From assembly GCF_000968055.1 (NCBI RefSeq), contig NC_022538.1:1027499-1091498 (forward strand): DNA of 64,000 nt, written 5' to 3'. A model generated the notes under the pieces. It did not search any database. It worked only from the letters and a program-made list of their open reading frames with translations, and was not told the origin of the DNA. Positions within the stretch are counted from its first letter, which is position 1, and every line of letters starts with the position of its first letter. Shown one piece after another: positions 27,518-35,904 of the stretch. Both the position numbers and the translations under genes were made by a program. Source of the stretch: Alteracholeplasma palmae J233 (GTDB lineage Bacteria > Bacillota_I > Bacilli_A > Acholeplasmatales > Acholeplasmataceae).

Positions 27518-28255
27518 TTACAGTAGGTACGTATTATGATCTTCTTTTTCTATTTTAATATTTTGTTTGACGCTAGTATAAATAATTTGTGTATTCCTTA
27601 TCATAAATTCTAGCAATATTCCTATCATATCAGTATCTAATCCATCATATAAATTATCGAATAACATGAGACTATAAGTATCATTTAATGAATCTAAAAT
27701 TTTAGTTACCTTAATTTTAGAAGATTGTTCCTCGTTTTCATATTTATAAATAAACTTCCAGTTAGTGAGTACATCAAAGATTGCACTAAATAGATCGTTA
27801 TCTTTAGTATGTCTTAAAAAAGGTAATATAAGTCTTTTTTCATCCAGTTTGATCAGTTCTAAGTACTTTTTAATATCCCCTGTGACTTGCTTACCTAATT
27901 TTATACTAGATTCATTTTTAACATATATATCTTTAAAATATGAATCGTATTGTCCACTTAACCTTTCGTATATAATACTATTATTTTGAATTCTATATTC
28001 ATATTGAAACTTCTTTTCATTAATAATAAAACTAATTTCATAAATGAATACTTCATTATAATTACTAATGTATTCTAAGTTTTTTGAAGTAACTTCTCCT
28101 TTTATAAAATTATTTATTTCTTCTAAACATCTAAGAATAGTTGTTTTACCCGAATTGTTATTTCCTATAATCTCTAAAGTAGGGTAATTGCCTAATTTTA
28201 AAAGAATATCTTCTTTAAAGTATTTTACATTCTTTATTTTTATTGTCTCTATCAT
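27518..28255 (-). CDS. AAA-type ATPase of duplicated cassette, copy 1
   Basis: The 245-residue protein resembles the ATPase cores of OLD/AbiEii-like AAA proteins. It has Walker A GNNNSGKTT (about 31-39), a helical middle with the strongly conserved ERLSGQYDSYFKDIY, and Walker B-like LMLFDNLYDGLD. The usual catalytic Glu after the Walker B Asp is Asn. ATG 28255 (MIETIKIKN) is chosen because AAAGGG lies 9 bases before it and the same start is used by copy 2; ATG 28264 directly abuts the binding site. It follows the small membrane protein. It is about 60% identical by eye to 60937-61668, highest in the first 160 residues. No TOPRIM or nuclease domain is present. Function unknown. Confidence 0.75.
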   Translation of the reverse strand: MIETIKIKNVKYFKEDILLKLGNYPTLEIIGNNNSGKTTILRCLEEINNFIKGEVTSKNLEYISNYNEVFIYEISFIINEKKFQYEYRIQNNSIIYERLSGQYDSYFKDIYVKNESSIKLGKQVTGDIKKYLELIKLDEKRLILPFLRHTKDNDLFSAIFDVLTNWKFIYKYENEEQSSKIKVTKILDSLNDTYSLMLFDNLYDGLDTDMIGILLEFMIRNTQIIYTSVKQNIKIEKEDHNTYLL

Positions 28256-28303
28256 TTGATTCATCCCTTTTTAATTTTTTTATTGCCTGTTTTAAATATC
28301 TAA

Positions 28304-28597
28304 TTAACTATCTAACTTTTCACACGCATCACTTGATGTGATATCTTCCTTTTCAGCAATTTGATCTTTTTCATTTTTTATGCTTTTTTCTCTTATTTCA
28401 CCATATACTAATCCAACTATTAATCCACAAGTGATACTAAGTATTAAAAATAATATAATATATAATGCTGGTAACTTATAACCTTCATAATAGAGTCCTA
28501 TTGATAATAAAACCATTGAGGGCGGGTATAATAATCCAACAACAGAAATAACCATATTTTTATCTATATTTATTTTAATTTTCATTTTTAACCACAC
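28304..28597 (-). CDS. Small two-helix membrane protein of duplicated cassette, copy 1
   Basis: The 97-residue protein has helices at about 15-37 and 43-65 and an acidic cytoplasmic tail ending EDITSSDACEKLDS. Over the first 70 residues it is nearly identical to the protein at 61807-62025. Start GTG 28597 follows AGAGGGATGGA; that block is conserved in copy 2, although ATG 28585 is also possible. It comes just before the ATPase, with 48 bases between them, so both are probably one transcript. No known family is recognised; it could be the membrane effector or anchor of the ATPase. Confidence 0.68.
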   Translation of the reverse strand: MWLKMKIKINIDKNMVISVVGLLYPPSMVLLSIGLYYEGYKLPALYIILFLILSITCGLIVGLVYGEIREKSIKNEKDQIAEKEDITSSDACEKLDS

Positions 28598-29033
28598 TCC
28601 ATCCCTCTAGTAATCTGATTTATAAAAAAAATTCTATACTCTTTTAAAGCAATTAACTCTTTTTTTGTCTTAAAAAACTTTTTGGAGTATGCTTTTATAG
28701 TTTATAAACTTTATCAATAAAGTAATCAATATTTTATTAAGTAGCAAATCTTTAGATTGTAACTAGAATCAATTTTTATGCTTTTTATACTTATTTTGAA
28801 TTCATTTTTTAATACTAAATTGCACTTTTATGCAAATATCTTATAAATCTTATCTTTTTATAGTGGCTGTTCTATCATTTTCTGTTAAATTATCATGGCT
28901 GTTGCTACCATTTATTTCAAGCTTTTTTCATTTATCTTTTATATGAATACTGATACAGGTATCAAAATTCATAAAAAAAGGAAATAGAAAATATTAGGTT
29001 AAAGTTTGTTATTTTATACTTTATATTGCTTCG
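28598..29033 (-). other. Long leader region of cassette copy 1
   Basis: No gene of convincing quality is seen in these 436 bases. It contains the GATAC...GTATC palindrome (28951-28964) and a possible secondary promoter with TTGATA at 28960-28965 and TATAAA at 28938-28943 on the minus strand, 16 bases apart. A direct repeat, TGGCTGTT, occurs at about 28864 and 28896. Patches align with the leader of copy 2. Confidence 0.5.
28951..28964. promoter_or_regulatory. Conserved palindrome TGATAC-AG-GTATCA in leader, copy 1
   Basis: Six-base arms with a 2-base spacer, followed by AAAAT. The matching site in copy 2 is GGATAC-GT-GTATCA followed by AAAAT. Its overlap with a TTGATA -35-like box suggests an operator. 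Confidence 0.45.
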
Positions 29034-29049
29034 TAAAGGTACACCTTTA
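29034..29049. repeat. Inversion site A of copy 1
   Basis: TAAAGGT-AC-ACCTTTA: 7-bp inverted arms around an asymmetric central dinucleotide, the design of a serine-recombinase crossover site. Imperfect symmetry extends to 26 bp (CTTCG...TGAAG). It is the exact inverse of site B at 29158. Confidence 0.75.
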
Positions 29050-29157
29050 TGAAGGTATCTTTTTGTCTATAAATGCTTTTTTTGGGTATTGTTTTTGTCT
29101 TTTTTCTATTAAATATGTTAGAATATAGACACATAGTCTGTTATTTTATCTATTTTA
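29050..29157 (+). promoter_or_regulatory. Invertible promoter segment of copy 1, OFF orientation
   Basis: This 108-bp segment lies between inverted sites. It carries an extended -10 TATGTTAGAAT (29115-29124; hexamer 29119-29124) and a TTGTCT-like -35 at about 29095, reading rightward, away from the cassette genes. The same features appear in copy 2 only on the opposite strand. An internal inverted repeat TGTCTATA/TATAGACA is also present. Confidence 0.7.
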
Positions 29158-29173
29158 TAAAGGTGTACCTTTA
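29158..29173. repeat. Inversion site B of copy 1
   Basis: TAAAGGT-GT-ACCTTTA, with flanks TTTTA and TAAAA that extend the symmetry to 26 bp with only the central GT asymmetric. Its centre is 124 bp from that of site A. Confidence 0.75.
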
Positions 29174-29222
29174 TAAAAATAAGAAAATTTGGTATTGTTT
29201 AGGAATAAAATCAAATAAAAAA

Positions 29223-29261
29223 ATGAGTATAAATCCCCTTTAAAAGGAAATCTATACTCAT
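29223..29261. terminator. Bidirectional terminator next to inversion site B, end of rluD
   Basis: ATGAGTATA (29223-29231) pairs with TATACTCAT (29253-29261), extended by A-run and T-run. It ends rluD and would also stop transcripts from the rightward promoter of the copy 1 switch. Confidence 0.75.
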
Positions 29262-29263
29262 TT

Positions 29264-30166
29264 TTATATTTCTTCGTTTTCTATTTTTTTCAATACTTCT
29301 TTAAAGTTATCTGGAACATCAACTTCAAAAGTTACTAAGTCATTAGTTATAGGATGATTAAATGATAGTTTTCTAGCATGTAAATATTGTCCAGAAGACC
29401 CATATACTTTTTTAGGTCCATATATTGGATCACCTAAAATAGGATGTCCAATATAAGCTAAATGCACTCTGATTTGATGTGTTCTCCCCGTTTCTAGGAA
29501 ACACCTAATAAGTGAATAGCCTTTATATCTTTCAATTGTTTCAAAATGAGTAATTGCATCTTTACCATCATGCGTAACACTCATTTTTAGTCTATTGACT
29601 TTATGTCTACCAATTGGAGCATCTATCTTACCCTTATCTTCAATGTGTCCATAAATAATTGCGATATATTCTCTTTTAACATCATGAACTTTTAAATCTT
29701 CTGATAATTTTTTATGTGCTTTATCCGTTTTAGCTACTACTAAAAGCCCACTTGTATCTTTATCTATTCTATGAACAATCCCTGGTCGATATGTCCCATT
29801 GATATCACTTAAATCATCTATTTCATGTAAAAGTCCATGAACTAAGGTAGGTTCATTATAGCTACTAGCCGGATGAACAACTAACCCTTGAGGTTTATTA
29901 ACTACTAGAATATCTGAATCCTCATAAACGATATCTAGTTTTAAATCTACAGGTTTTAACTCTAGTGTTTTAACCTCTGGAATAATAACTGTTATAAGAT
30001 CATCTAACTTTAAGATATATCCTGTTTTTTCTTTTTTATCATTAATAAGAATATGTTCTTCTTTAATTAATTGTTGAATTCTACTTCTTGTTAAATCTAG
30101 ATTTTGAGTTAAATAGTGATCAAGTCGTTGCCCAATATCATCTGTTGTTATTTTAAATTGCTTCAT
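29264..30166 (-). CDS. rluD: Ribosomal large subunit pseudouridine synthase, RluD family
   Basis: The 300-residue protein has an N-terminal S4 RNA-binding domain (residues 1-70) and the RluA/RluD catalytic domain with HRIDKDTSGLLVVAKTD, which holds the catalytic Asp, and RTHQIRVHLAYIGHPILGD. It isomerises uridines in 23S rRNA; the exact sites are not decided by sequence. It overlaps the end of lspA by 14 bases, as in other Firmicutes-type operons. Confidence 0.9.
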   Translation of the reverse strand: MKQFKITTDDIGQRLDHYLTQNLDLTRSRIQQLIKEEHILINDKKEKTGYILKLDDLITVIIPEVKTLELKPVDLKLDIVYEDSDILVVNKPQGLVVHPASSYNEPTLVHGLLHEIDDLSDINGTYRPGIVHRIDKDTSGLLVVAKTDKAHKKLSEDLKVHDVKREYIAIIYGHIEDKGKIDAPIGRHKVNRLKMSVTHDGKDAITHFETIERYKGYSLIRCFLETGRTHQIRVHLAYIGHPILGDPIYGPKKVYGSSGQYLHARKLSFNHPITNDLVTFEVDVPDNFKEVLKKIENEEI

Positions 30167-30647
30167 TTGTTTTCTTCTTTCTTTTATCTTCTAAAAATAA
30201 AATATCAATAGCAAACAAAATCACTCCAAAAGTTAAAAAGGCATCCGCTAAATTAAAGATAAAGTTATTTCCAAATAATATATATTGAATAAACGGCATA
30301 TGTAAAAAATCAATTACATACCCTAATATAAGTCTATCAATAGCATTTCCTAAAGTTCCAGCAATCAATAAAACTAGACTAATTGAGTATACTTTTTTCT
30401 TACTAAAATCAACTTTAGTAAATAAGTATCCTAAAACAAGTAGAACAACAATGGTAATTCCGAAAAACAGTAATTGATGTCCTTGAAAAGATCCAAATGC
30501 TGCCCCAGTGTTTTCATAGTAATTAAACTCTAATAAATTTGGGATAGCAACAATCGTTTTACTTCCTGTTAATATTTCTTTCATAAGATACTTTGTACCT
30601 TGATCTAATCCTATTAATACTATAATACTTATAAGTCCTATTATCAT
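30153..30647 (-). CDS. lspA: Lipoprotein signal peptidase (signal peptidase II)
   Basis: The 164-residue protein has four membrane helices and the catalytic Asp pair in GTLGNAIDRL and FNLADAFLTFG, plus ENTGAAFG. It removes the signal peptide from lipid-modified prolipoproteins such as the sugar-binding protein in this window. It is the first gene of a two-gene unit with rluD. Confidence 0.94.
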   Translation of the reverse strand: MIIGLISIIVLIGLDQGTKYLMKEILTGSKTIVAIPNLLEFNYYENTGAAFGSFQGHQLLFFGITIVVLLVLGYLFTKVDFSKKKVYSISLVLLIAGTLGNAIDRLILGYVIDFLHMPFIQYILFGNNFIFNLADAFLTFGVILFAIDILFLEDKRKKKTNEAI

Positions 30648-30682
30648 TTTTTTACACCACGCTTAATATTTTTATTAAAACT

Positions 30683-30691
30683 ATTATACCA
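30683..30691 (-). promoter_or_regulatory. Extended -10 promoter of lspA-rluD
   Basis: On the minus strand TGGTATAAT matches the extended -10 consensus, about 36 bases before the lspA start. Confidence 0.45.
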
Positions 30692-30733
30692 AAAATTGTC
30701 ATAAATATAGAAACTGATATACTTTCTGTTAAA

Positions 30734-30771
30734 AATAAAAGTTTAGTATTTGCTCCACTGATACTTTTATT
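30734..30771 (-). terminator. Possible terminator after the hisS-aspS operon
   Basis: AATAAAAGT (30734-30742) pairs with ACTTTTATT (30763-30771); a short T-run follows on the minus strand. The stem has little GC. Confidence 0.4.
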
Positions 30772-31034
30772 TATTTTTTTAGATAAAAATAGTTAAAGTA
30801 AAAATATGAAAAGACTGCTAAATTAATAAAGATAAATAAAATAGTTACCCATAACCACTGTAGGCTTGCAAACATAAATAATTGAATTGTTATGAGTATA
30901 AAAGGAGCGATAATAACAACTGTTGTCAAAAGAGCGTAAATAAGTGCGAGTCCTGTTTGTTTAAAAGTAACTCTGGAGTTTAATTTACTATTCAAATCTT
31001 GATATTTTTTAATGAAGTTTAGTATATATTTCAT
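30771..31034 (-). CDS. Small two-helix membrane protein of unknown function
   Basis: The 87-residue protein has a charged N-terminal 25 residues and two long helices (about 28-50 and 56-80). It overlaps the end of the PDZ/Lon protease gene by 26 bases and is the last gene of the T-box operon. No family is recognised. Confidence 0.6.
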   Translation of the reverse strand: MKYILNFIKKYQDLNSKLNSRVTFKQTGLALIYALLTTVVIIAPFILITIQLFMFASLQWLWVTILFIFINLAVFSYFYFNYFYLKK

Positions 31035-31974
31035 CTAGTATTTTTACCGCCTGTTCTATAGTTTCTATTCGATAAATTTTCATATTAGGAAATTTTTCTA
31101 TTACTTTCAATTCTTCATCGTAGTTATCTTTAGCCATGAAAAAGTGATTGGCTTTATATCTATTTGCAGTATAAATTTTTTGTGTAGCTCCACCAATTTT
31201 CCCTATTGTTCCATCGTTATTAATTGTCCCAGTCCCAACAATTTTTGAATTTATTTTTTCATAGTTTAATAAACTTGCGTATATGTGCAGGGTTTGCATC
31301 ATTCCACCTGAAGGTCCACCAGTGTATGTGTTTAATCCTTTAAGATCAATGTTTGATGTTTTACTTTCAAATGAATAATATGGATAAAATAAGTATTTTT
31401 TCCCACTAGCAAAGGAAACTGTAGTGCCATCTTCTAATAAAAAACTATAGTTTTTATCCTTCTTAATACTATTTATCATTTCTTCATAGGTGTTAAATCC
31501 ATTGATACTTTTAATTAAAGTTCCTATTTTTAAACTTTCTCTTTGTTCTAACTCACTGTAATAAACTTTTAGTCCTAAAAAATTAGAAGTAAAATCAATA
31601 TCAGTTTTTTTCATTTTAGCTAATTCAAAAGCTTTAATTAAGGACATTTGATATGAGGCTTCTTTAGAAATTTGTCCTTGAAGAGACTCCTCTTTTTTTG
31701 TTAAACTACTTTCATAAGCAGACATTTTATCTGTATCCATAGATTGAGAAAGACCAAAAACCATTTTTTCAAATGGTGTTATTTTTGTTTTATAATAAAC
31801 TGAAATAGTATATAGATCTAGTGTATTGGTTTTATTATCAATTAAGATATCTTCTGATACACTACCGATTGTGCCTGGCGCGGTTACTTGGTAATCTGTT
31901 GGTATAATTAAAGCCATCATAACGTAACAATAAGCGAAAAGACATGTAAAAAAGATTTTCTTAAATTTAGTCAT
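31009..31974 (-). CDS. Membrane-anchored PDZ/Lon-type serine protease (YlbL/SepM-like)
   Basis: The 321-residue protein has one N-terminal helix, a PDZ-like domain (about 110-180) and a Lon-type S16 domain. The catalytic Ser lies in TGGPSGGMMQT and the Lys in GGATQKIYTA. It would cleave substrates at the outer face of the membrane; Bacillus YlbL and streptococcal SepM are known relatives. It overlaps comEB by 8 bases. Confidence 0.85.
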   Translation of the reverse strand: MTKFKKIFFTCLFAYCYVMMALIIPTDYQVTAPGTIGSVSEDILIDNKTNTLDLYTISVYYKTKITPFEKMVFGLSQSMDTDKMSAYESSLTKKEESLQGQISKEASYQMSLIKAFELAKMKKTDIDFTSNFLGLKVYYSELEQRESLKIGTLIKSINGFNTYEEMINSIKKDKNYSFLLEDGTTVSFASGKKYLFYPYYSFESKTSNIDLKGLNTYTGGPSGGMMQTLHIYASLLNYEKINSKIVGTGTINNDGTIGKIGGATQKIYTANRYKANHFFMAKDNYDEELKVIEKFPNMKIYRIETIEQAVKILDEIYTKLH

Positions 31975-32440
31975 TTTTCACTACTTCACTAGCATTTATT
32001 TGTCTATACGAAATATTTGCAGCTTTCATCATTTTAAATGCAGCCTTGTGTAAGTCTGTTTCACTATATTTATCTGAAACATAGACTATTTCTTTAATAC
32101 CACTTTGAATGATTAATTTCATACATTCGTTACAAGGAAATAATGTTACATATATGCTAGAACCTTTAGTTTCTCTGGTAGCATTTAAAATAGCATTTGC
32201 CTCAGCATGAACAACATAGGGATATTTAGTATCTACAATGCTCTTATTTTCTCTTTCCCATGGAAATTCATCATCTTCACAGCCACTAGGTAAACCATTA
32301 TATCCAATGCCTATAATTCTTTTATCAGTATTAACAATACAAGCGCCAACTTGTGTACTTGGATCTTTACTTCTTAAAGCAGATAATTGTGCTACTCCAA
32401 TAAAATATTCATCCCATGAAATATATTTTTGTCGTTTCAT
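31967..32440 (-). CDS. comEB: Deoxycytidylate deaminase (ComEB-like)
   Basis: The 157-residue protein has the zinc motif HAEANAI and PCNECMKLII, and the N-terminal WDEYFIGVAQLSALRSKDPS typical of dCMP deaminases. It converts dCMP to dUMP for thymidylate synthesis. Coupled to msrA by a 4-base overlap. Confidence 0.9.
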   Translation of the reverse strand: MKRQKYISWDEYFIGVAQLSALRSKDPSTQVGACIVNTDKRIIGIGYNGLPSGCEDDEFPWERENKSIVDTKYPYVVHAEANAILNATRETKGSSIYVTLFPCNECMKLIIQSGIKEIVYVSDKYSETDLHKAAFKMMKAANISYRQINASEVVKND

Positions 32441-32931
32441 TTTTTCTCCTCATCTTTTAAAAGTCCCAAATCAATATGACAATAACCATTTGGATTTTTA
32501 GTTAAATAATCTTGATGATATTTTTCAGCATCATAAAAATTAACTAAAGGTTCTACTTCAACTACTATTTTTTGTGAACTTTCACTTTGTTTTTTCTCTA
32601 TGAATTTAAGTGCTATTTCTTTTGTTTCTAGTGTTTCATAATAGATGCCTGTTCTATATTGAATGCCGATATCTCCTCCTTGCTTATTTAAGGAAAAAGG
32701 ATTAATGATTCTAAAAAAGTGTTCTAATATTGTTTCTAGTCTCACTTCATTTGTGTATATAATTTCAATAGCTTCAGAAAAATGGTAAAGACCACTACAT
32801 ACTTCTTCGTATGTAGGGTTTTCTTTATTACCATTAGCATAGCCTACCTTAGTGTCTAAAACACCTTTTAATTGTTTAAAATAAGCTTCTACGCCCCAAA
32901 AACAACCACCCGCTAAATAGATTTTATTCAT
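32437..32931 (-). CDS. msrA: Peptide methionine (S)-S-oxide reductase
   Basis: The 164-residue protein has the catalytic GGCFWGVEAYFKQLKGV, GYANG and YHQDYL motifs of MsrA. It repairs oxidised methionine in proteins using thioredoxin. No fused MsrB domain is present. It overlaps aspS by 8 bases. Confidence 0.93.
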   Translation of the reverse strand: MNKIYLAGGCFWGVEAYFKQLKGVLDTKVGYANGNKENPTYEEVCSGLYHFSEAIEIIYTNEVRLETILEHFFRIINPFSLNKQGGDIGIQYRTGIYYETLETKEIALKFIEKKQSESSQKIVVEVEPLVNFYDAEKYHQDYLTKNPNGYCHIDLGLLKDEEKK

Positions 32932-34642
32932 TTTTACTATCTACCTTAATATTTAATTCTTTTAATTGAATAGGTTCTACAAAATCTGGAGCTTCTAACA
33001 TTAAATCTTTAGCACTTTGTGTTTTAGGGAAAGCAACAACATCTTTAATATTATTTGTTTTGGTTGCTAGCATCACAACTCTATCAAGTCCTAGAGCTAT
33101 TCCTCCGTGTGGTGGTGTACCATATTTTAACGCTTCAACAAAGAAACCAAATTTACTCTTAATTTCTTCTTGGCTAAATCCAAGTGTTTTAAACATTAAA
33201 TTTTGAACTTGTTGTCTGTGGATTCTAATAGATCCTCCGCCAACTTCATAACCATTCCATACAATATCATATGCTTGTGCAAGTGAATCTTTTGGGTTAT
33301 TTTCTAAAATATGCGCATCTTGTGGTGCTGTAAATGGGTGATGCATTGCATAATATCTTTGTTCTTCACTATCATATTCTAATAATGGCCAGTTAACTAC
33401 CCATAGTAAGTTATCTTTTGTTTCATCAATCATATTAAGATCAGATGCTACTTTTAATCTAAGTGCACCTAATGCTGGTAAAACATTTTCTGTTTTACCA
33501 GGTACAATCAATACTAATTCATCTTCTAAAATGAAATCTTCTTTTTCAATGAATTTAGCAATAGAACCTGATAATTGTCCGTTTTCTTTTCTTAAGAAAG
33601 CTAATGCTTCACCATGATGTTTTTTAACTAAAGCTGCATATTCATCTAGTTTTTTTCTAGTAATTGATTTATCATTTTTGACACGGATGGCTCTTATAGT
33701 TTCTTTTCCTTCAAAAAGAGGAATTGCATAACCATTAAGTATTGATGTTAAGTCTTCTATTAAACATTCAAAACGCGTATCTGGTTTATCACTACCATAT
33801 AAATTTAAAGCATCTTTATAATCCATTTTTTGTAATGGTAAAGTTATTTTTTTGTTTAGTACATTTTTAAATAAATTGGCGAATACTTCTTCTGTTAATT
33901 CCATAATATCTTCTTGTGTGATAAAAGAGGCTTCAACGTCTATTTGTGTAAACTCAGGTTGTCTATCGGCTCTTAAGTCTTCATCTCTAAAGCATTTAGC
34001 TACTTGGAAGTATTTTTCAAATCCAGCAACCATATATAATTGTTTAAAGATTTGAGGTGATTGTGGTAAGGCATAAAATTGGCCTTCATATAGACGTGAT
34101 GGAACTAAATAGTCTCTAGCACCTTCTGGAGTAGATTTTGCTAGAATAGGTGTTTCTAGTTCATAGAATTTGTTATTTAACAGTGTTTGTCTAATAGATT
34201 GTGTGATTTCATGTCTTTTAATTAAGTATTTTTGTACACTTGGTCTTCTTAAATCAAGATATCTATATTTAAGTCTTGTTTCTTCTAAACTTTCTGACTC
34301 TTCTTGCATACTAATTACAGGAGTTTCTGATTCGTTTAGTAAAACTAGATTTTTAACATCTACTTCTATTTGTCCTGTTATTATTTGGTTATTTTTATTT
34401 TCTCTTTCTAAAACTGTTCCAGATACTTCAATTACATATTCAGATTTTAAAGATGAAATGAGTTCATATTGTGGATGTTCTGGTCTAATGACTAATTGAG
34501 TGATACCAAAATGGTCACGTAAGTCAATAAAGATTAATCCACCTAAGTTTCTTTTTTTAGCAACCCAACCTTTTAATAAAACAGCTTCTCCTACATTATT
34601 AAGTGTCAGTTCATTGTTATGGTGTGTGTATTTATTTTTCAT
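32924..34642 (-). CDS. aspS: Aspartyl-tRNA synthetase
   Basis: A 572-residue class II synthetase with an N-terminal OB-fold anticodon domain, motif 2 (FRDEDLRADRQPEFTQID), GAD insertion domain and motif 3 (GGIALGLDRVVML). It charges tRNA-Asp, and may also charge tRNA-Asn where the non-discriminating form is used, which sequence alone does not settle. It overlaps hisS by 4 bases, under the T-box leader at 36.5 kb. Confidence 0.96.
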   Translation of the reverse strand: MKNKYTHHNNELTLNNVGEAVLLKGWVAKKRNLGGLIFIDLRDHFGITQLVIRPEHPQYELISSLKSEYVIEVSGTVLERENKNNQIITGQIEVDVKNLVLLNESETPVISMQEESESLEETRLKYRYLDLRRPSVQKYLIKRHEITQSIRQTLLNNKFYELETPILAKSTPEGARDYLVPSRLYEGQFYALPQSPQIFKQLYMVAGFEKYFQVAKCFRDEDLRADRQPEFTQIDVEASFITQEDIMELTEEVFANLFKNVLNKKITLPLQKMDYKDALNLYGSDKPDTRFECLIEDLTSILNGYAIPLFEGKETIRAIRVKNDKSITRKKLDEYAALVKKHHGEALAFLRKENGQLSGSIAKFIEKEDFILEDELVLIVPGKTENVLPALGALRLKVASDLNMIDETKDNLLWVVNWPLLEYDSEEQRYYAMHHPFTAPQDAHILENNPKDSLAQAYDIVWNGYEVGGGSIRIHRQQVQNLMFKTLGFSQEEIKSKFGFFVEALKYGTPPHGGIALGLDRVVMLATKTNNIKDVVAFPKTQSAKDLMLEAPDFVEPIQLKELNIKVDSKNE

Positions 34643-35904
34643 TTTTTAAGTAACTCCTTTAAGTGTTTAACCACAATCTTATTAGGGATTGTTTCTTGTG
34701 TTTCTGTTTTTGTATTTTTAATTGTAATCATTTGATTCTTAATTTCTTCTTCACCTAATATTAGTAAGTAAGAAGCATTTTGCTTAATTGCTTGTTTAAG
34801 TTGTCCTTTAAAATTTCTATTCATATAATTCATTTCAGCTTTAATATCATTACTTCTTAATTGATTTAAAAGTGTGGTTGATACTAAACTATCTTTATTA
34901 TCAAAAGTTAGAATATAAGCATCTAATTTATCTTCATCAATTAATGAAATATCTTCAGCTTCAAGTGCTAATAAAAGTCTTTCCATCCCAAAAGCAAATC
35001 CGATTCCACTTAGGTCTGGTCCTCCTAGTTCTTGGACTAATTTTTGATAACATCCGCCTCCGCCTAAAACATTTTGTGCTCCAAAACCTTCAATATCAGC
35101 TTCTATTTCAAATACTGTATGACTATAGTAATCTAATCCTCTTACTAGTTTAGGTGCTGTTTCATATGGAATATTTGCCTCATTTAAACCTTTTAATACA
35201 AGCATATAACGTTCGTGCGCAGCTGGTGTTAAATGTTCTGCTGGAACTGGGGCAGTTTGTAAGGCAATGTGATCTTTATCAATTTTACAATCTAGAATTC
35301 TTAATGGGTTTTTATCAATTCTTTTTTGACAATCTTCACATAGAGTTTCTTTGTGTTTACTAAAGTGATCAACAAGAATTTCTTGATAGTTTTTTCTAGA
35401 TTCTGCATCACCTAAGGTATTGATTCTAACTCTTACTCCCTTTAAGCCTAATCTTTTAATTGTTTCATAAGCAAGTGATACAACCTCAATATCTAGATAA
35501 GGGCTATCAGATCCAACAGCTTCGATACCAAATTGACTGAATTGACGATATCTTCCTTTTTGTGGTCTTTCATATCTAAAATTAGGTCCCATATAATAAA
35601 ACTTAGATACATCTTGATTGACATAAAGTTTATTTTCAACGTAACTTCTAATAACACCAGCCGTTCCTTCTGGTCTTAGAGTTAGTTCTCTATCACTTCT
35701 ATCTAAAAAATTATAGGTTTCTTTAGTCACCATTTCTGATTGTTCTGTTTCTCTATGGAAAACTTTACTATATTCCATAATAGGTGTTCTAATTTCTGAA
35801 TAATTGTAGACTTCAAATATTTTTCTCACCTTTTGTTCAAGTGCTTGCCATCTTCTTGTTTCATCAAATAATAAATCATATGTTCCTTTAACCTTTGTAA
35901 TCAT
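34639..35904 (-). CDS. hisS: Histidyl-tRNA synthetase
   Basis: The 421-residue class II synthetase begins KVKGTYDLLFDETRRWQAL and has motif 2 FRYERPQKGRYRQFSQFG, the His-specific LVRGLDYYSHTVFE and a C-terminal anticodon-binding domain. It lies between a GNAT gene, which it overlaps by 17 bases, and aspS. Confidence 0.96.
   Translation of the reverse strand: MITKVKGTYDLLFDETRRWQALEQKVRKIFEVYNYSEIRTPIMEYSKVFHRETEQSEMVTKETYNFLDRSDRELTLRPEGTAGVIRSYVENKLYVNQDVSKFYYMGPNFRYERPQKGRYRQFSQFGIEAVGSDSPYLDIEVVSLAYETIKRLGLKGVRVRINTLGDAESRKNYQEILVDHFSKHKETLCEDCQKRIDKNPLRILDCKIDKDHIALQTAPVPAEHLTPAAHERYMLVLKGLNEANIPYETAPKLVRGLDYYSHTVFEIEADIEGFGAQNVLGGGGCYQKLVQELGGPDLSGIGFAFGMERLLLALEAEDISLIDEDKLDAYILTFDNKDSLVSTTLLNQLRSNDIKAEMNYMNRNFKGQLKQAIKQNASYLLILGEEEIKNQMITIKNTKTETQETIPNKIVVKHLKELLKK

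Noticed and set aside
29034-29173. The paired 16-bp repeats as terminal repeats of a miniature transposon
   Set aside because: There are no target duplications. The spacing is identical in two diverged copies, and each interior carries a promoter flipped relative to the other. Inversion sites explain this better.
33108-33125. GGTGTACC in aspS as another recombination site
   Set aside because: It lacks the AAA/TTT arms and lies inside codons of a conserved motif.
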